From assembly GCF_014257025.1 (NCBI RefSeq), contig NZ_JACMSF010000037.1, positions 27,217-91,216 on the forward strand: 64,000 bases of DNA. Direction: 5' to 3'. This document shows positions 6,659 through 14,904 of this stretch, piece by piece. The translations under genes and the position numbers were made by a program. The stretch comes from Streptomyces cupreus (GTDB lineage: Bacteria > Actinomycetota > Actinomycetes > Streptomycetales > Streptomycetaceae). The notes beneath the pieces were generated by a model that saw only the letters and a program-made list of their open reading frames with translations, had not been told where the DNA came from and made no database searches. The stretch's first letter is position 1; every line of letters begins with the position of its first letter.

Positions 6659-8900
6659 GGTCAGCCTGCTGGTGTTCCCCCTCGGCATCGATGTGCGGGA
6701 GGATCCGGTTCAGCCAACGGGGTGTCCACCAGGCGTGTCGCCCGAGCAGGGTCATCACCGCGGGCACCATCAGCAGTCGGACGACGGTCGCGTCGATCAA
6801 TACGCTCACGGCGAGGCCCAGGCCGAGCATCTTGACCACGACGTTGTCGCTGATGATGAATGCGGCGAACACGCTCACCATGATCAGCGCGGCGCAGGTG
6901 ATGACCCTGGCGGTGATCTCCAGGGCGTGGGCGACGGAGGCCTTGGCGTCCTGGGTGCGCAGCCAGGCCTCGTGCACCCGGGAGAGAAGGAAGATCTCGT
7001 AGTCCATGCTGAGCCCGAAGATGATCGCGAACATCATCATCGGCACATAGCTCTCGATGGGCACCTTGCCGTTGACGCCCAGCGCCGGGCCGCCCCAGCC
7101 CCACTGGAAGACGGCGACGACGACGCCGTAGGAGGCGGCGATCGACAGGACGTTGAGGACGGCCGCCTTCAGGGCGACGAGCAGGCCGCGGAAGACGGCC
7201 AGGATGATCAGGAAGGCCAGGGCGACCACCACACCGATGATCAGCGGCAATCGGCTGGAGACGATGTCGAGGAAGTCGACCTGGGCCGCGGTCGTGCCGG
7301 TGACATAGCCCTCGGCGTCGGTGCCGGAGAGCGCGTCGGGCAGGGTGTCGTCGACCAGGCGGTTGGTCAGGTCGGTGGTGTCGGCGTCCTGCGGGGACGT
7401 CTTGGAGTACACGGTGGACAGCAGGACGTCCCCGTCCTTCGTCGGGGTGAGCGGGGTGACGGCTGCGGACCCGGAGACTCCGTCGAGGCTCTTCTGCACC
7501 TTCGAGGACAGGTCGGAGCGCTGGGAGTCCGGCACCTTGCTCTGGTCCACCACCACGGTGAGCGGGCCGTTGGAGCCGGGGCCGAAGGAGTCGGTCATCA
7601 GGTCGTAGGCGCGCCGGTCGGTGAAGGAGGTGGGGTCGGCGCCGTCGCCGATGTGGCCGAGCTGGATGGAGAAGACCGGGATGGCGAGGACCGCGACGGT
7701 CGCGACCCCGGCGGCCAGATAACGCAGTGGGTGACCGGCCACGCGCTGCGCGTACCGGTGCCAGGTGCCCTGCGGGGTGGCGCCCGGTTCGGCGTCGGTC
7801 TCGGCGACCGGCCGCCGTAACCGGTAGCGGTCGATCCGGGTGCCGATCAGCCCGAGCAGGGCAGGTACGAGGGTCAGGGCGCCCGCGACCGCGGACACCA
7901 CCGTCACGCCCGCGGCGAGGCCGAGTTTGCTGATGAAGGACACCCCGGACGCGGTCAGGCCGGCGAGGGCGACGATCACCGTGCAGCCGGAGACCAGGAC
8001 GGCCCGGCCGCTGGTGGCGGCGGCCTGTCCGGCGGCGCGGACCGGGTCGGCGCCGTCCATGAGGTTCTGCCGGTGACGGGTGATCAGGAACAGGGCGTAG
8101 TCGATGCCGACGCCGAGCCCGATCATCGTGGCCAGGGTCGGGGAGACGGTGGCGAAGGTGAACGCGGCGGCGAGCAGACCGAGACAGGCGAGCCCGCCGA
8201 CCACACTGATCAAAGCGGTCACCAGGGGGATCCCGGCCGCGATCACACTGCCGAAGCCGACGAGCAGAACGACGATCGCGACCGCGAAACCGATCAATTC
8301 GCTCACCCGGTCATCGGCGGGCGGCCGGGCCAGTTCGCCGAGCGGCCCGCCGTACTCGACCTGTGCCCCGGCCCCGCGCAGCGGCTGCACCGCGTCGTCC
8401 ACGCCGTCGAGGTAGCTGTCCTTGAGGGTGGAGGGCTGGACGTCGAAGCGGACGGTGATGTAGCCGGTCTTGCCGTCGGAGGACAGGGGGCCGACGTTCG
8501 GCTGCTGGCTGCTGGGGGAGGCGCTGGTGAGCGGGTTCTGGACGGCGAGGACGTGGTCCAGTTTCTGGAGGTCGCCGACCGTGGTGGACATCTGCGAGTC
8601 CAGCGAGGTCAGGGACTTCTGCGCGTCGTGCACGACGATCTGGCTGCTGTAGCCGCCGGCCGCGGGATCGTGCTGCTTCAGCACGTCGAGGCCCTGCTGG
8701 GACTGTGACTGGGGCAGCGAGAAGTCGTCGGAGTACTCGCCGCCGTGGGTGTGGTTCAGGACCTGGAGTGCGGCGAGGGCCACCAGCCAGGCGATGATGA
8801 CGATCACGAAGTGCCGGGCGCACGCTTCCCCGATGCGCCGCAGCCCCCGTACCGGCGGTTCCCCGCCGTCTCCCCCCTCGCTTTCGCGAGTCGGTGACAT
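6639..8900 (-). CDS. MMPL family (RND superfamily) transporter
   Basis: A 753-residue integral membrane protein of the MMPL type, proton-driven exporters of lipids or drugs in actinobacteria. Two repeats each contain one helix, a large extracytoplasmic domain (about residues 60-200 and 400-530) and a five-helix bundle. Signature stretches include LGVGIDYALFLITRHR (first half) and FGLSMDYEIFLLSRVHE (second half); the Asp-Tyr pairs are the proton-relay residues of the family. The ATG at 8900 is followed by a short Arg/Glu-rich segment before helix 1; the frame stays open further upstream without a good start. It is alone, with no neighbouring lipid synthesis genes, so the substrate is open. Confidence 0.9.
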   Translation of the reverse strand: MSPTRESEGGDGGEPPVRGLRRIGEACARHFVIVIIAWLVALAALQVLNHTHGGEYSDDFSLPQSQSQQGLDVLKQHDPAAGGYSSQIVVHDAQKSLTSLDSQMSTTVGDLQKLDHVLAVQNPLTSASPSSQQPNVGPLSSDGKTGYITVRFDVQPSTLKDSYLDGVDDAVQPLRGAGAQVEYGGPLGELARPPADDRVSELIGFAVAIVVLLVGFGSVIAAGIPLVTALISVVGGLACLGLLAAAFTFATVSPTLATMIGLGVGIDYALFLITRHRQNLMDGADPVRAAGQAAATSGRAVLVSGCTVIVALAGLTASGVSFISKLGLAAGVTVVSAVAGALTLVPALLGLIGTRIDRYRLRRPVAETDAEPGATPQGTWHRYAQRVAGHPLRYLAAGVATVAVLAIPVFSIQLGHIGDGADPTSFTDRRAYDLMTDSFGPGSNGPLTVVVDQSKVPDSQRSDLSSKVQKSLDGVSGSAAVTPLTPTKDGDVLLSTVYSKTSPQDADTTDLTNRLVDDTLPDALSGTDAEGYVTGTTAAQVDFLDIVSSRLPLIIGVVVALAFLIILAVFRGLLVALKAAVLNVLSIAASYGVVVAVFQWGWGGPALGVNGKVPIESYVPMMMFAIIFGLSMDYEIFLLSRVHEAWLRTQDAKASVAHALEITARVITCAALIMVSVFAAFIISDNVVVKMLGLGLAVSVLIDATVVRLLMVPAVMTLLGRHAWWTPRWLNRILPHIDAEGEHQQADLSSRTA

Positions 8901-9092
8901 GAACTTGGTGTCTTTCCGTCGGCCCGAGACATGCTTGCCCCCATTACACGACGATCCGATCACCGCGTCATTTCCAGTTCGAAGGCTCCTTCCGGATGCA
9001 CGGCGCGCCAAGGCGTTGAATGGTGATATCAGACCCTTTGCGCGAGAGCGCCGGGACCGCACCAAGCGATCCGGACCGGAGGAGCAGAGATC

Positions 9093-9296
9093 ATGCCGAC
9101 GTCACAGCCCGCGTCCGGGCCGTCCGAGGACCGCGCCACCCCGGACGACCTGCTCCACACCCGCACCGGCACCGAAGTGTCGCCGGAGGACCTGGTCCTT
9201 GCCTCGGGCAAGGACATCACCCCGCGCAATCTGGAATGGGCCAGGCGGAAGCTGGAGGCGGAGGGACCCGCAGCCCTCGACAAGATGCTCCCCTGA
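9093..9296 (+). CDS. Small hydrophilic protein (67 aa)
   Basis: A 67-residue charged protein starting MPTSQPASGPSEDRATPDDL, preceded by a strong GGAGGAG ribosome site. It has a C-terminal amphipathic helix (NLEWARRKLEAEGPAAL) and a disordered N-terminus. The TPDDLLHTRTGTEVSPEDLV part appears to contain an internal repeat of a T/SPEDLV-type motif. I recognise no family with a known function. It is divergent from the MMPL gene and convergent with the molybdoenzyme gene. Confidence 0.65.
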   Translation: MPTSQPASGPSEDRATPDDLLHTRTGTEVSPEDLVLASGKDITPRNLEWARRKLEAEGPAALDKMLP

Positions 9297-9312
9297 GCGG
9301 CGAGGCAGCCAC

Positions 9313-10443
9313 TCACCGAACCTCATCCGGGTCCGGGCACACCACCCGGACCCGCTGGACCAGATTGTTGGCGAACCCACCGCGGTTCCACGGCTGTTGG
9401 AGCGGCTGGGTGTGCCCTTCGGCGTCCGTGGCCCGTGCGCTGAGTTCATGCTCGCCCGGCGTCGCGGTCCATCCGAGCCGCCAGCGCCGCCATGCCCACG
9501 GGTGCCCGCCGTCGGGCTCCAACTCGGCCTCATGCCAGCTGCGCCCGCCGTCCGCGCTGACCTCGACCCGTGTCACGGGCGCCCAGCCGGACCAGGCACG
9601 GCCGTCCAACGTCACATGCCCCGGCGGAACGACCCGAGTGCGGGACATGAAGTCCGGGAACCCGGGCGGGATGAGCAGCGCCCGTGGCGCGATCCGGGTG
9701 ACGGGCACGCCCTGCTCATCGGCCTGCTCCCGTATCCGATAGGCCACGCGCTGCTGGAACCCCGTGAACGGCTCGTCGACGACCCGGACTTCCCGCAACC
9801 ACTTCACCTGGGCCATGCCGTACCAGCCGGGAACGACCAGGCGCAGGGGCCGCCCGTGCTGCGGCGGCAGCGGGGCGCCGTTCATCGCGTACGCGACCAG
9901 CACCTCGGGTTCGGTGCCCAGCGCCACGTCCAGGGGCAGGGCGCGCTGATAGTCCTGCTCGACACCGCGCTCCACGCCATGGTCGGCACCGGTGAACACC
10001 ACCTCGACGGCGCCGCCCTCGACCCCGGCCTCGCCCAGCAGCAGCCGCAGCGGCACGCCGGTCCACTCGGCGGTTCCGACCGCCTCGACGAGCCAGGGCT
10101 GACTGACCGGACGGGGCGCGAGCAGGGCCCGCCCGTTCCCCGCGCACTCCAGCGTGACACGCGTGGTGACCTGCGGGAACGCCCTCAGGTCAGCGAGGTC
10201 GAGGCGGAGCGGGCTGCGGACACTGCCGACGAGGGTGAGATACCAGTGGGTGTCGTCCGGCACGTAGGGAATGTCGTAGTGCGTCAGGACGTAGTGCAGC
10301 CCCGGCGGGCTGAGGTCGTAGCGCAGGGCTTCCAGTGGCAGCCCGTGGTTTCTGGTGGCGAGCGCCAATTCGTCCCGGCCGATCGCCTCGTCAGGTCCGG
10401 CCAGCCGGGCGGGCGCGCTCGCGTCACCGAGTTGAGCACCCAT
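9313..10443 (-). CDS. Sulfite-oxidase-like molybdopterin-dependent oxidoreductase
   Basis: A 376-residue protein of the sulfite oxidase family. The molybdopterin domain (about residues 40-230) contains TLECAGNGR, where the Cys is the conserved molybdenum ligand. The segment PLRLVVPGWYGMAQVKWL is the family's second conserved cofactor-binding stretch. A C-terminal Mo-co dimerisation domain follows (about 250-370), with the typical VEVSADGGRSWHEAEL. There is no signal peptide, heme domain or membrane anchor, so this is a cytoplasmic or single-cofactor form. The ATG at 10443 gives the usual N-terminus. Its electron acceptor and physiological substrate are not evident; the arsenic genes just upstream read in the same direction. 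Confidence 0.88.
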   Translation of the reverse strand: MGAQLGDASAPARLAGPDEAIGRDELALATRNHGLPLEALRYDLSPPGLHYVLTHYDIPYVPDDTHWYLTLVGSVRSPLRLDLADLRAFPQVTTRVTLECAGNGRALLAPRPVSQPWLVEAVGTAEWTGVPLRLLLGEAGVEGGAVEVVFTGADHGVERGVEQDYQRALPLDVALGTEPEVLVAYAMNGAPLPPQHGRPLRLVVPGWYGMAQVKWLREVRVVDEPFTGFQQRVAYRIREQADEQGVPVTRIAPRALLIPPGFPDFMSRTRVVPPGHVTLDGRAWSGWAPVTRVEVSADGGRSWHEAELEPDGGHPWAWRRWRLGWTATPGEHELSARATDAEGHTQPLQQPWNRGGFANNLVQRVRVVCPDPDEVR

Positions 10444-10516
10444 ACCGGCATTGTCACGCCACCGGACTGCCAGGGCTCGTCGTCGGGCCGGACCGCGGCG
10501 GGCCCGGCTCGGGTGA

Positions 10517-10687
10517 CGTCCGTGCGGGGAGGCAGCGTTCGGCGTCCGGGGCCGCGGCCGCGACCGTTCCGTCGGCCGTGATGGCAAGCACCGGCCCGTC
10601 GACACCGCCGGGAAAGCCGGGGAAGTTCTCCGGCTATCCGGCGGGGCCGGAGCCGATGATCTCCTGCACGTCGTTGCTGGTGGTCAC
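10517..10687 (-). pseudogene. Internally deleted thioredoxin reductase gene (arsT/trxB remnant)
   Basis: Directly after the arsC stop, a GTG opens VTTSNDVQEIIGSGPAG, the FAD-binding N-terminus of thioredoxin reductase, then hits a TAG at 10636-10634. In the same frame the sequence continues with ENFPGFPGGVDGP, the next conserved block, and then ITADGTVAAAAPDAERCL, which matches the enzyme's C-terminal block (the usual form is near TAAGSGCMAALDAERYL). Three conserved parts in order within 57 codons mean that most of a roughly 320-codon gene has been removed by in-frame deletions. Streptomyces ars clusters with an arsT thioredoxin reductase after arsC are established. Confidence 0.75.
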
Positions 10688-10692
10688 GGGAT

Positions 10693-11112
10693 TCACGCCT
10701 GCTGCTCGGCGTCGATCTCCGCGATCAGTGCCTCGATGCGGGTCCTGATCTCGTCGCGGATCGGACGGACGGACTCGACACCCTTGCCGGCCGGGTCCTC
10801 CAGCGCCCAGTCGAGGTACTTCTTGCCGGGGAAGATCGGGCAGGCGTCGCCGCAGCCCATGGTGATGACGTAGTCGGACGCCTGGATGGCCTCGGTGGTG
10901 AGGATCTTCGGCTTCTGGTCGGCGATGTCGACGCCGACTTCCTGCATCGCCTCGACGGCGGCCGGGTTGACCTGGTCGGCGGGCAGGGAGCCGGCGGAGC
11001 GGACCTCGATCCGGTCGCCCGCGAGGTGGGTGAGGAATCCGGCGGCCATCTGGGAGCGGCCGGCGTTGTGGACGCAGACGAACAGCACGGAGGCGAGCGG
11101 GGCGGCAGACAT
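10693..11112 (-). CDS. arsC: Arsenate reductase, low-molecular-weight phosphatase type
   Basis: A 139-residue cytoplasmic reductase converting arsenate to arsenite, thioredoxin-dependent type. The CX5R active-site loop is CVHNAGRS (Cys13, Arg19), and the redox relay cysteines are in TMGCGDAC (Cys87 and Cys91). The trailing DWALEDPAGK and RDEIRTRIEAL segments are typical. It is followed on the same strand by a wrecked thioredoxin reductase gene, which would have supplied reducing power, so it must now rely on thioredoxin encoded elsewhere. It lies 47 bp downstream of a second ArsC-like gene in the same direction. Confidence 0.92.
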   Translation of the reverse strand: MSAAPLASVLFVCVHNAGRSQMAAGFLTHLAGDRIEVRSAGSLPADQVNPAAVEAMQEVGVDIADQKPKILTTEAIQASDYVITMGCGDACPIFPGKKYLDWALEDPAGKGVESVRPIRDEIRTRIEALIAEIDAEQQA

Positions 11113-11159
11113 GGGTTCTACTTTCGTGAAGCGGATCGGACCGCGAGGGTGCGGGTGGT

Positions 11160-11792
11160 TCAGGCGGGCAGGGAGGCCAGCAGGTCGGTGATGCGGGTGT
11201 CGATGTCGTCACGGATGGCCCGTACGACGGCTATGGGGGCGCCGTCCGGATCGGGGACGGGCCAGTCGAGGTAGCGGCGGCCCGGCACGATCGGGCAGGC
11301 GTCGCCGCAGCCCATGGTGATGACGATGTCGGCGGCCCTGACGACCTCGTCGGTCAGCGGCTTGGGGAAAGCGTCGGCCACGTCGGCGCCCGCCTCGGTG
11401 AGAACCTCGGCGACGAAGGGCTCGACCTCACCGGCCGGGTGCGTGCCCGCCGAGGATACGGCGACCCGACCGGCCGCCCGGTGGGCCAGGAGGGCCGCGG
11501 CGAGTTGGGAGCGTCCGGCGTTGTGGCTGCACACGAACAGCACTCGCGGCAGGCCGGAGCCCGGGGCGCCCTCGACGTGCGCGAGGGCGTCGAGCCGCTC
11601 GGCGGCGAAGCGCTCGGCGAGCACGACCAGGTGGGTGCGCACCTGCGCGGGCGCGGCCAGGCGCAGATAGGAGTCGGTGAGCAGCCGCTGCACGGTCTCG
11701 GGCGCGAACCGGCCGGTGTGCCGGATGGCGAGCCGGGCCGCACCGGCGGCCAGACGTTCATCGGGCAGGACGGGAGGCGGGGAGGCGGGCAT
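11160..11792 (-). CDS. Arsenate reductase-like phosphatase with N-terminal helical domain
   Basis: A 210-residue two-domain protein. Residues 1-75 form an all-helical domain (AIRHTGRFAPETVQRLLTDS) known as the three-helix-bundle partner of actinobacterial arsenate reductases. Residues 82-210 are a low-molecular-weight phosphatase fold with CSHNAGRS (Cys88, Arg94) and TMGCGDAC (Cys162, Cys166), so all catalytic and relay residues are present. The ATG at 11792 lies 5' of the helical domain; a longer frame starts at 11837 without a better ribosome site. It is divergent from arsR at 11881, so the operator between them probably controls both directions. Confidence 0.88.
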   Translation of the reverse strand: MPASPPPVLPDERLAAGAARLAIRHTGRFAPETVQRLLTDSYLRLAAPAQVRTHLVVLAERFAAERLDALAHVEGAPGSGLPRVLFVCSHNAGRSQLAAALLAHRAAGRVAVSSAGTHPAGEVEPFVAEVLTEAGADVADAFPKPLTDEVVRAADIVITMGCGDACPIVPGRRYLDWPVPDPDGAPIAVVRAIRDDIDTRITDLLASLPA

Positions 11793-11840
11793 GGGAGACC
11801 CTTTCGACGGGACCCCTTCGACGGGCCGACAGATCATCCC

Positions 11841-11887
11841 GGGCTGGTATCAGCCCCTGGTGATGTGACAGTATCAGCCCATGCTGA
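11841..11887 (+). promoter_or_regulatory. Candidate ArsR operator between arsC-like gene and arsR
   Basis: The 88-bp divergent gap contains GTATCAGCCC twice (11847-11856 and 11871-11880). The first copy is part of an inverted repeat, GGGCTG-GTAT-CAGCCC (11841-11856). The second is part of TCAGC-CCAT-GCTGA (11874-11887), which covers the arsR start codon. Two phased inverted repeats over the promoter are what an autoregulating ArsR dimer would need. Which base pairs are contacted is inference. Confidence 0.5.
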
Positions 11888-12189
11888 CGTCAGTCGACAC
11901 TGATCTGATCCGGGTGCTGGCCGACCCGCTCAGGCTCCAGATCGTGACTCTCCTCGCACAGGAGACGCTGTGCACCACCCATCTCGTGGAGGAGACGGGT
12001 GCGAAGCAGACGAACCTGTCCAACCACCTGAAGGTGCTGCGGGAGGCCGGGGTCGTGGAGACGGAGCCGTGCGGCAGGTTCACCTACTATCGGCTGCGCC
12101 CGGAGGTCATCGAGACCGTCGTCGGCCAGTTCGCCGCGCTCGCCGAAACCGCCCGCGCCAACGCCGACAGCAAGCGGTCCTGCCCCTGA
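11881..12189 (+). CDS. ArsR family metalloregulator
   Basis: A 102-residue winged-helix repressor of the ArsR/SmtB family. The DNA-recognition helix lies in TGAKQTNLSNHLKVLREAGV (about residues 39-58), followed by the wing RFTYYRLRPE. Candidate metal-binding cysteines are Cys31, Cys64 and the CP near the end; this spacing differs from the classical ELCVCDL pair, so the ligand cannot be fixed from sequence. It overlaps a palindromic operator at its own start and precedes the aquaglyceroporin gene by 43 bp, suggesting an arsR-aqp transcript, with the second ArsC gene divergently controlled. Confidence 0.85.
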   Translation: MLTSVDTDLIRVLADPLRLQIVTLLAQETLCTTHLVEETGAKQTNLSNHLKVLREAGVVETEPCGRFTYYRLRPEVIETVVGQFAALAETARANADSKRSCP

Positions 12190-12232
12190 TCCGCACCCCG
12201 CCGGTGCCCCTGTCCTGCCCGAGGAGACGTCT

Positions 12233-13003
12233 GTGACCGCCACCGAGCCCACGGCCGAGCCCATACCGGCCGGCGCTCCCCAGCCCACCCCCGGCGCCAC
12301 CTCGCCGCGCACCCCGCTGGTCGCCAGCGCCGCCGCAGAGCTGGTCGGCACCGCGGCCCTGGTCGCCGTGGTGGTCGGCTCCGGCATCCAGGCCACCGAC
12401 CTCACCCAGGATGTCGGCCTGCAACTGCTGGCCAACTCGATCGCCACCGTCTTCGGCCTCGGCGTCCTGATCACCCTGCTCGGCCCGGTCTCCGGCGCCC
12501 ACTTCAACCCGGCGGTCACCCTGGCCGAGTGGTGGACCACCCACCGCGAGGGCGGCAGCGGCGTCACCACCCGCGAGACGGCGGCCTACGTCCCCGCGCA
12601 GATCGTCGGAGCGGTCGCGGGTGCGATCCTGGCGGACGCGATGTTCGGCGAGCCGCTGGTGCGGTGGTCCACGCACGACCGCTCGGCGGGCAACCTGCTG
12701 CTCGGCGAGGTCGTCGCGACCGCCGGGCTGATCCTGCTCATCTTCGGCCTGGCGCGCACGGACCGGCTGCGCTTCGCGCCGGTCGCGGTGGCCTCGTACA
12801 TCGGGGCGGCGTACTGGTTCACCTCGTCCACGTCGTTCGCCAACCCCGCGGTCACGATCGGACGGGCCTTCACCGACACCTTCGCCGGGATCGCCCCGGC
12901 TTCCGTCCCGGCGTTCATCGGCGCCCAGTCGGCCGGGGCCGTGGTGGGGCTCGCCCTGGTCTCGGTGATCTTCATGCGCGGTACGGCCGAACGGCCCGCG
13001 TGA
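12233..13003 (+). CDS. MIP family aquaglyceroporin of the arsenic cluster
   Basis: A 256-residue channel of the MIP/aquaporin family with six membrane helices. Both NPA boxes are intact: FNPAV at about residue 91 and ANPAV at about 203. The N-terminal 30 residues are a Pro/Ala-rich cytoplasmic tail. Such channels inside ars operons (AqpS type in Sinorhizobium is the established case) let arsenite made by ArsC flow out of the cell down its gradient, replacing an ArsB or Acr3 pump, and no such pump gene is visible here. The start is a GTG at 12233 preceded by GAGGAGACG. Confidence 0.88.
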   Translation: MTATEPTAEPIPAGAPQPTPGATSPRTPLVASAAAELVGTAALVAVVVGSGIQATDLTQDVGLQLLANSIATVFGLGVLITLLGPVSGAHFNPAVTLAEWWTTHREGGSGVTTRETAAYVPAQIVGAVAGAILADAMFGEPLVRWSTHDRSAGNLLLGEVVATAGLILLIFGLARTDRLRFAPVAVASYIGAAYWFTSSTSFANPAVTIGRAFTDTFAGIAPASVPAFIGAQSAGAVVGLALVSVIFMRGTAERPA

Positions 13004-13022
13004 CCCGACCCGCCGAGGCCCG

Positions 13023-13388
13023 CTACCGGATGGCGAGCAGTTGCCCCATCGCGGCCAGGACCGACGGCGTCACCCGGTAGTACACCCAGGTCCCGCGCCG
13101 CTCGGAGGTCAGCAGCCCGGCCTCCTTGAGCTTCTTCAGATGGTGGGAGACGGTCGGCTGCGAGACGCCGACATCGGAGATGTCGCACACGCATGCCTCC
13201 CCGCCCTCGTGCGAGGCGACCGCCGAGAACAGCCGCAGCCGCACCGGGTCCCCGAGCGCCTTGAACATCCGCGCGGCCGTCTCGGCCTCCTCGGCGGTGA
13301 ACGGCCGCTCGGTCAGCGGCGGGCAGCACGGCACCACACCCTCGTCGACGGAGGGTTCGAGCAGCGGCAGCACCTTCGTGTTCGGCAT
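13023..13388 (-). CDS. ArsR family repressor with paired N-terminal cysteines
   Basis: A 121-residue ArsR/SmtB regulator. Recognition helix: VSQPTVSHHLKKLKEAGLL; wing: RRGTWVYYRVTPS. Cysteines sit as a pair at 21-22 (VPCCPPL) and in EACVCDIS (Cys66, Cys68). The N-terminal Cys-Cys plus one in the winged-helix core resembles the arsenite site established for Corynebacterium glutamicum ArsR, so arsenite sensing is likely. It is divergent from the flavoprotein gene, and its stop lies 20 bp from the convergent aquaporin stop. The ATG at 13388 is the natural start. Confidence 0.87.
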   Translation of the reverse strand: MPNTKVLPLLEPSVDEGVVPCCPPLTERPFTAEEAETAARMFKALGDPVRLRLFSAVASHEGGEACVCDISDVGVSQPTVSHHLKKLKEAGLLTSERRGTWVYYRVTPSVLAAMGQLLAIR

Positions 13389-13466
13389 ACATCCATCATG
13401 CCGTCCACTTCGACGAATGTCTATGTTGACGCTTATCGAATCAGGTGCCATGCTGGCGGCAAGGCA

Positions 13467-13480
13467 TCGACAAACGTCGA
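13467..13480 (+). promoter_or_regulatory. Candidate ArsR operator before the flavoprotein gene
   Basis: TCGAC-AAAC-GTCGA is an inverted repeat in the 109-bp gap between the divergent ArsR and flavoprotein genes, 17 bp before the flavoprotein start. Related TCGA-containing half-sites occur further left (near 13409 and 13435). The site is well placed to repress the flavoprotein operon; assignment to the adjacent ArsR is inference. Confidence 0.4.
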
Positions 13481-13497
13481 AACAAAGGGGAATCGCC

Positions 13498-14904
13498 GTG
13501 AACGCCACTGCCACCGACCAGCTGCCCGTCGTGGTCGTCGGAGCCGGTCCCACCGGTCTGGCCGCCGCCTCCCACCTGGTCGAACGCGGCCTGGAGCCAC
13601 TGGTCCTGGAGGCAGGAGAGACCGCCGGCGCCGCGGTGCGCGAGTGGTCGCACGTACGTCTGTTCTCCACCTGGGGCGAAGTCACCGACCCCGCGGCCGA
13701 GAAGCTGCTCGCCCCGACCGGGTGGGTGAAGCCGGACCCCGCGACCTACCCGTCCGGCGGCGACTGGGCCGAGCGGTACCTTCAGCCGCTGGCCGAGGTC
13801 CTCGGCGAGCGCGTGCGCTTCGGCGCCCGGGTGACCGGCGTCTCCCGGACCGGCCGGGACCGGATCGTGGACGCCGACCGCGAGACCCAGCCCTTCGTCG
13901 TCCACGTAACCCACGCCGACGGCCGCGAGGAGCGGCTGTTCGCCCGCGCGGTGATCGACGCCTCCGGCACCTGGACCACCCCCGGCCCGGCCGGGAGCAG
14001 TGGTCTTCCCGCCCTCGGCGAGAAGGCGGCGGCCGACCGCGTCAGCTACCGCGTCCCCGACCTCAAGGACCCCGCCGTACGGGCCCGGTACGCAGCCAGG
14101 CGTACCGCCGTCATCGGCTCGGGCGCCTCCGCCTTCACCGCGCTCGCCTACCTCGCCGACCTGGCCAAGGCCGAGGACGGCGCCGGGACGAAGGCGGTGT
14201 GGATCCTGCGCCGCGGCCTCTCGGGCTCCACCTTCGGCGGCGGAGCAGCCGACCAGCTGCCCGCGCGCGGCGCCCTCGGCCTGGCGGCCAAGGCCGCCGT
14301 CGACGAGGGGTATGCGGACGCGGTCACCGGCTTCCGTACGGAGACGGTCGAGCGCGACGCCGACGGCCGCCTGGTGCTGGCCGGCGAGGACGGCCGCCGC
14401 CTCGACCCGGTCGACGAGGTGATCGTGCTGACCGGCTTCCGCCCGGACCTCTCGTTCCTCTCCGAGATTCGGCTCGGCCTCGACGAGCGCCTGCAGGCCC
14501 CGGTCGACCTCGCCCCGCTGATCGACCCCAACCAGCACTCCTGCGGCACCGTCTACCCCCACGGCCACCGCGAGCTCGCCCACCCGGAACAGGGCGTCTA
14601 TCTGGTCGGTATGAAGTCCTACGGCCGCGCCCCCACGTTCCTGGCCATGACCGGCTACGAGCAGGTCCGCTCCGTCGTCGCCGCGATCGCGGGAGACCTC
14701 GACTCCGCCGACCGCGTCGAGCTCACCCTCCCCGAGACCGGGGTGTGCGGAGGCGCCGGCCTGTTCGACGCGCCCGAAGCCGACCAGTCCGGCGGCGGCT
14801 GCTGCGCCCCGGCGCCCCAGCTCCTCCAGCTCGGTGCACCGGCGACGGTGGCCGCCGGGGTCAGGTCCGAGGAGGCTCCGGCAGGCGGCTGCTGCGGCTC
14901 GTGA
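13498..14904 (+). CDS. ArsO-like flavin-dependent monooxygenase
   Basis: A 468-residue FAD/NADPH-binding protein. FAD loop: VVVGAGPTGLAAASHL at the N-terminus; NADPH loop: AVIGSGASAFTALAYL near residue 205; a conserved LTGFRPDLSFL near 312. This is the arrangement of the ArsO flavoproteins found in Streptomyces ars clusters, whose exact reaction is not settled. The C-terminal tail is unusual: it contains VCGGAG, GGGCCAP and ends AGGCCGS, giving two Cys-Cys pairs that could bind arsenite or metal. The GTG at 13498 follows AAAGGGG. It overlaps the next gene by four bases (GTGA), so the two are translationally coupled. Confidence 0.82.
   Translation: MNATATDQLPVVVVGAGPTGLAAASHLVERGLEPLVLEAGETAGAAVREWSHVRLFSTWGEVTDPAAEKLLAPTGWVKPDPATYPSGGDWAERYLQPLAEVLGERVRFGARVTGVSRTGRDRIVDADRETQPFVVHVTHADGREERLFARAVIDASGTWTTPGPAGSSGLPALGEKAAADRVSYRVPDLKDPAVRARYAARRTAVIGSGASAFTALAYLADLAKAEDGAGTKAVWILRRGLSGSTFGGGAADQLPARGALGLAAKAAVDEGYADAVTGFRTETVERDADGRLVLAGEDGRRLDPVDEVIVLTGFRPDLSFLSEIRLGLDERLQAPVDLAPLIDPNQHSCGTVYPHGHRELAHPEQGVYLVGMKSYGRAPTFLAMTGYEQVRSVVAAIAGDLDSADRVELTLPETGVCGGAGLFDAPEADQSGGGCCAPAPQLLQLGAPATVAAGVRSEEAPAGGCCGS

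Noticed and set aside
13041..14900. Long plus-strand frame overlapping the ArsR and flavoprotein genes, running into the MFS gene
   Set aside because: The MFS part is real, but the first 620 codons are Arg-rich shadow of the flavoprotein. The MFS start is the GTG at 14901 coupled to the preceding stop.
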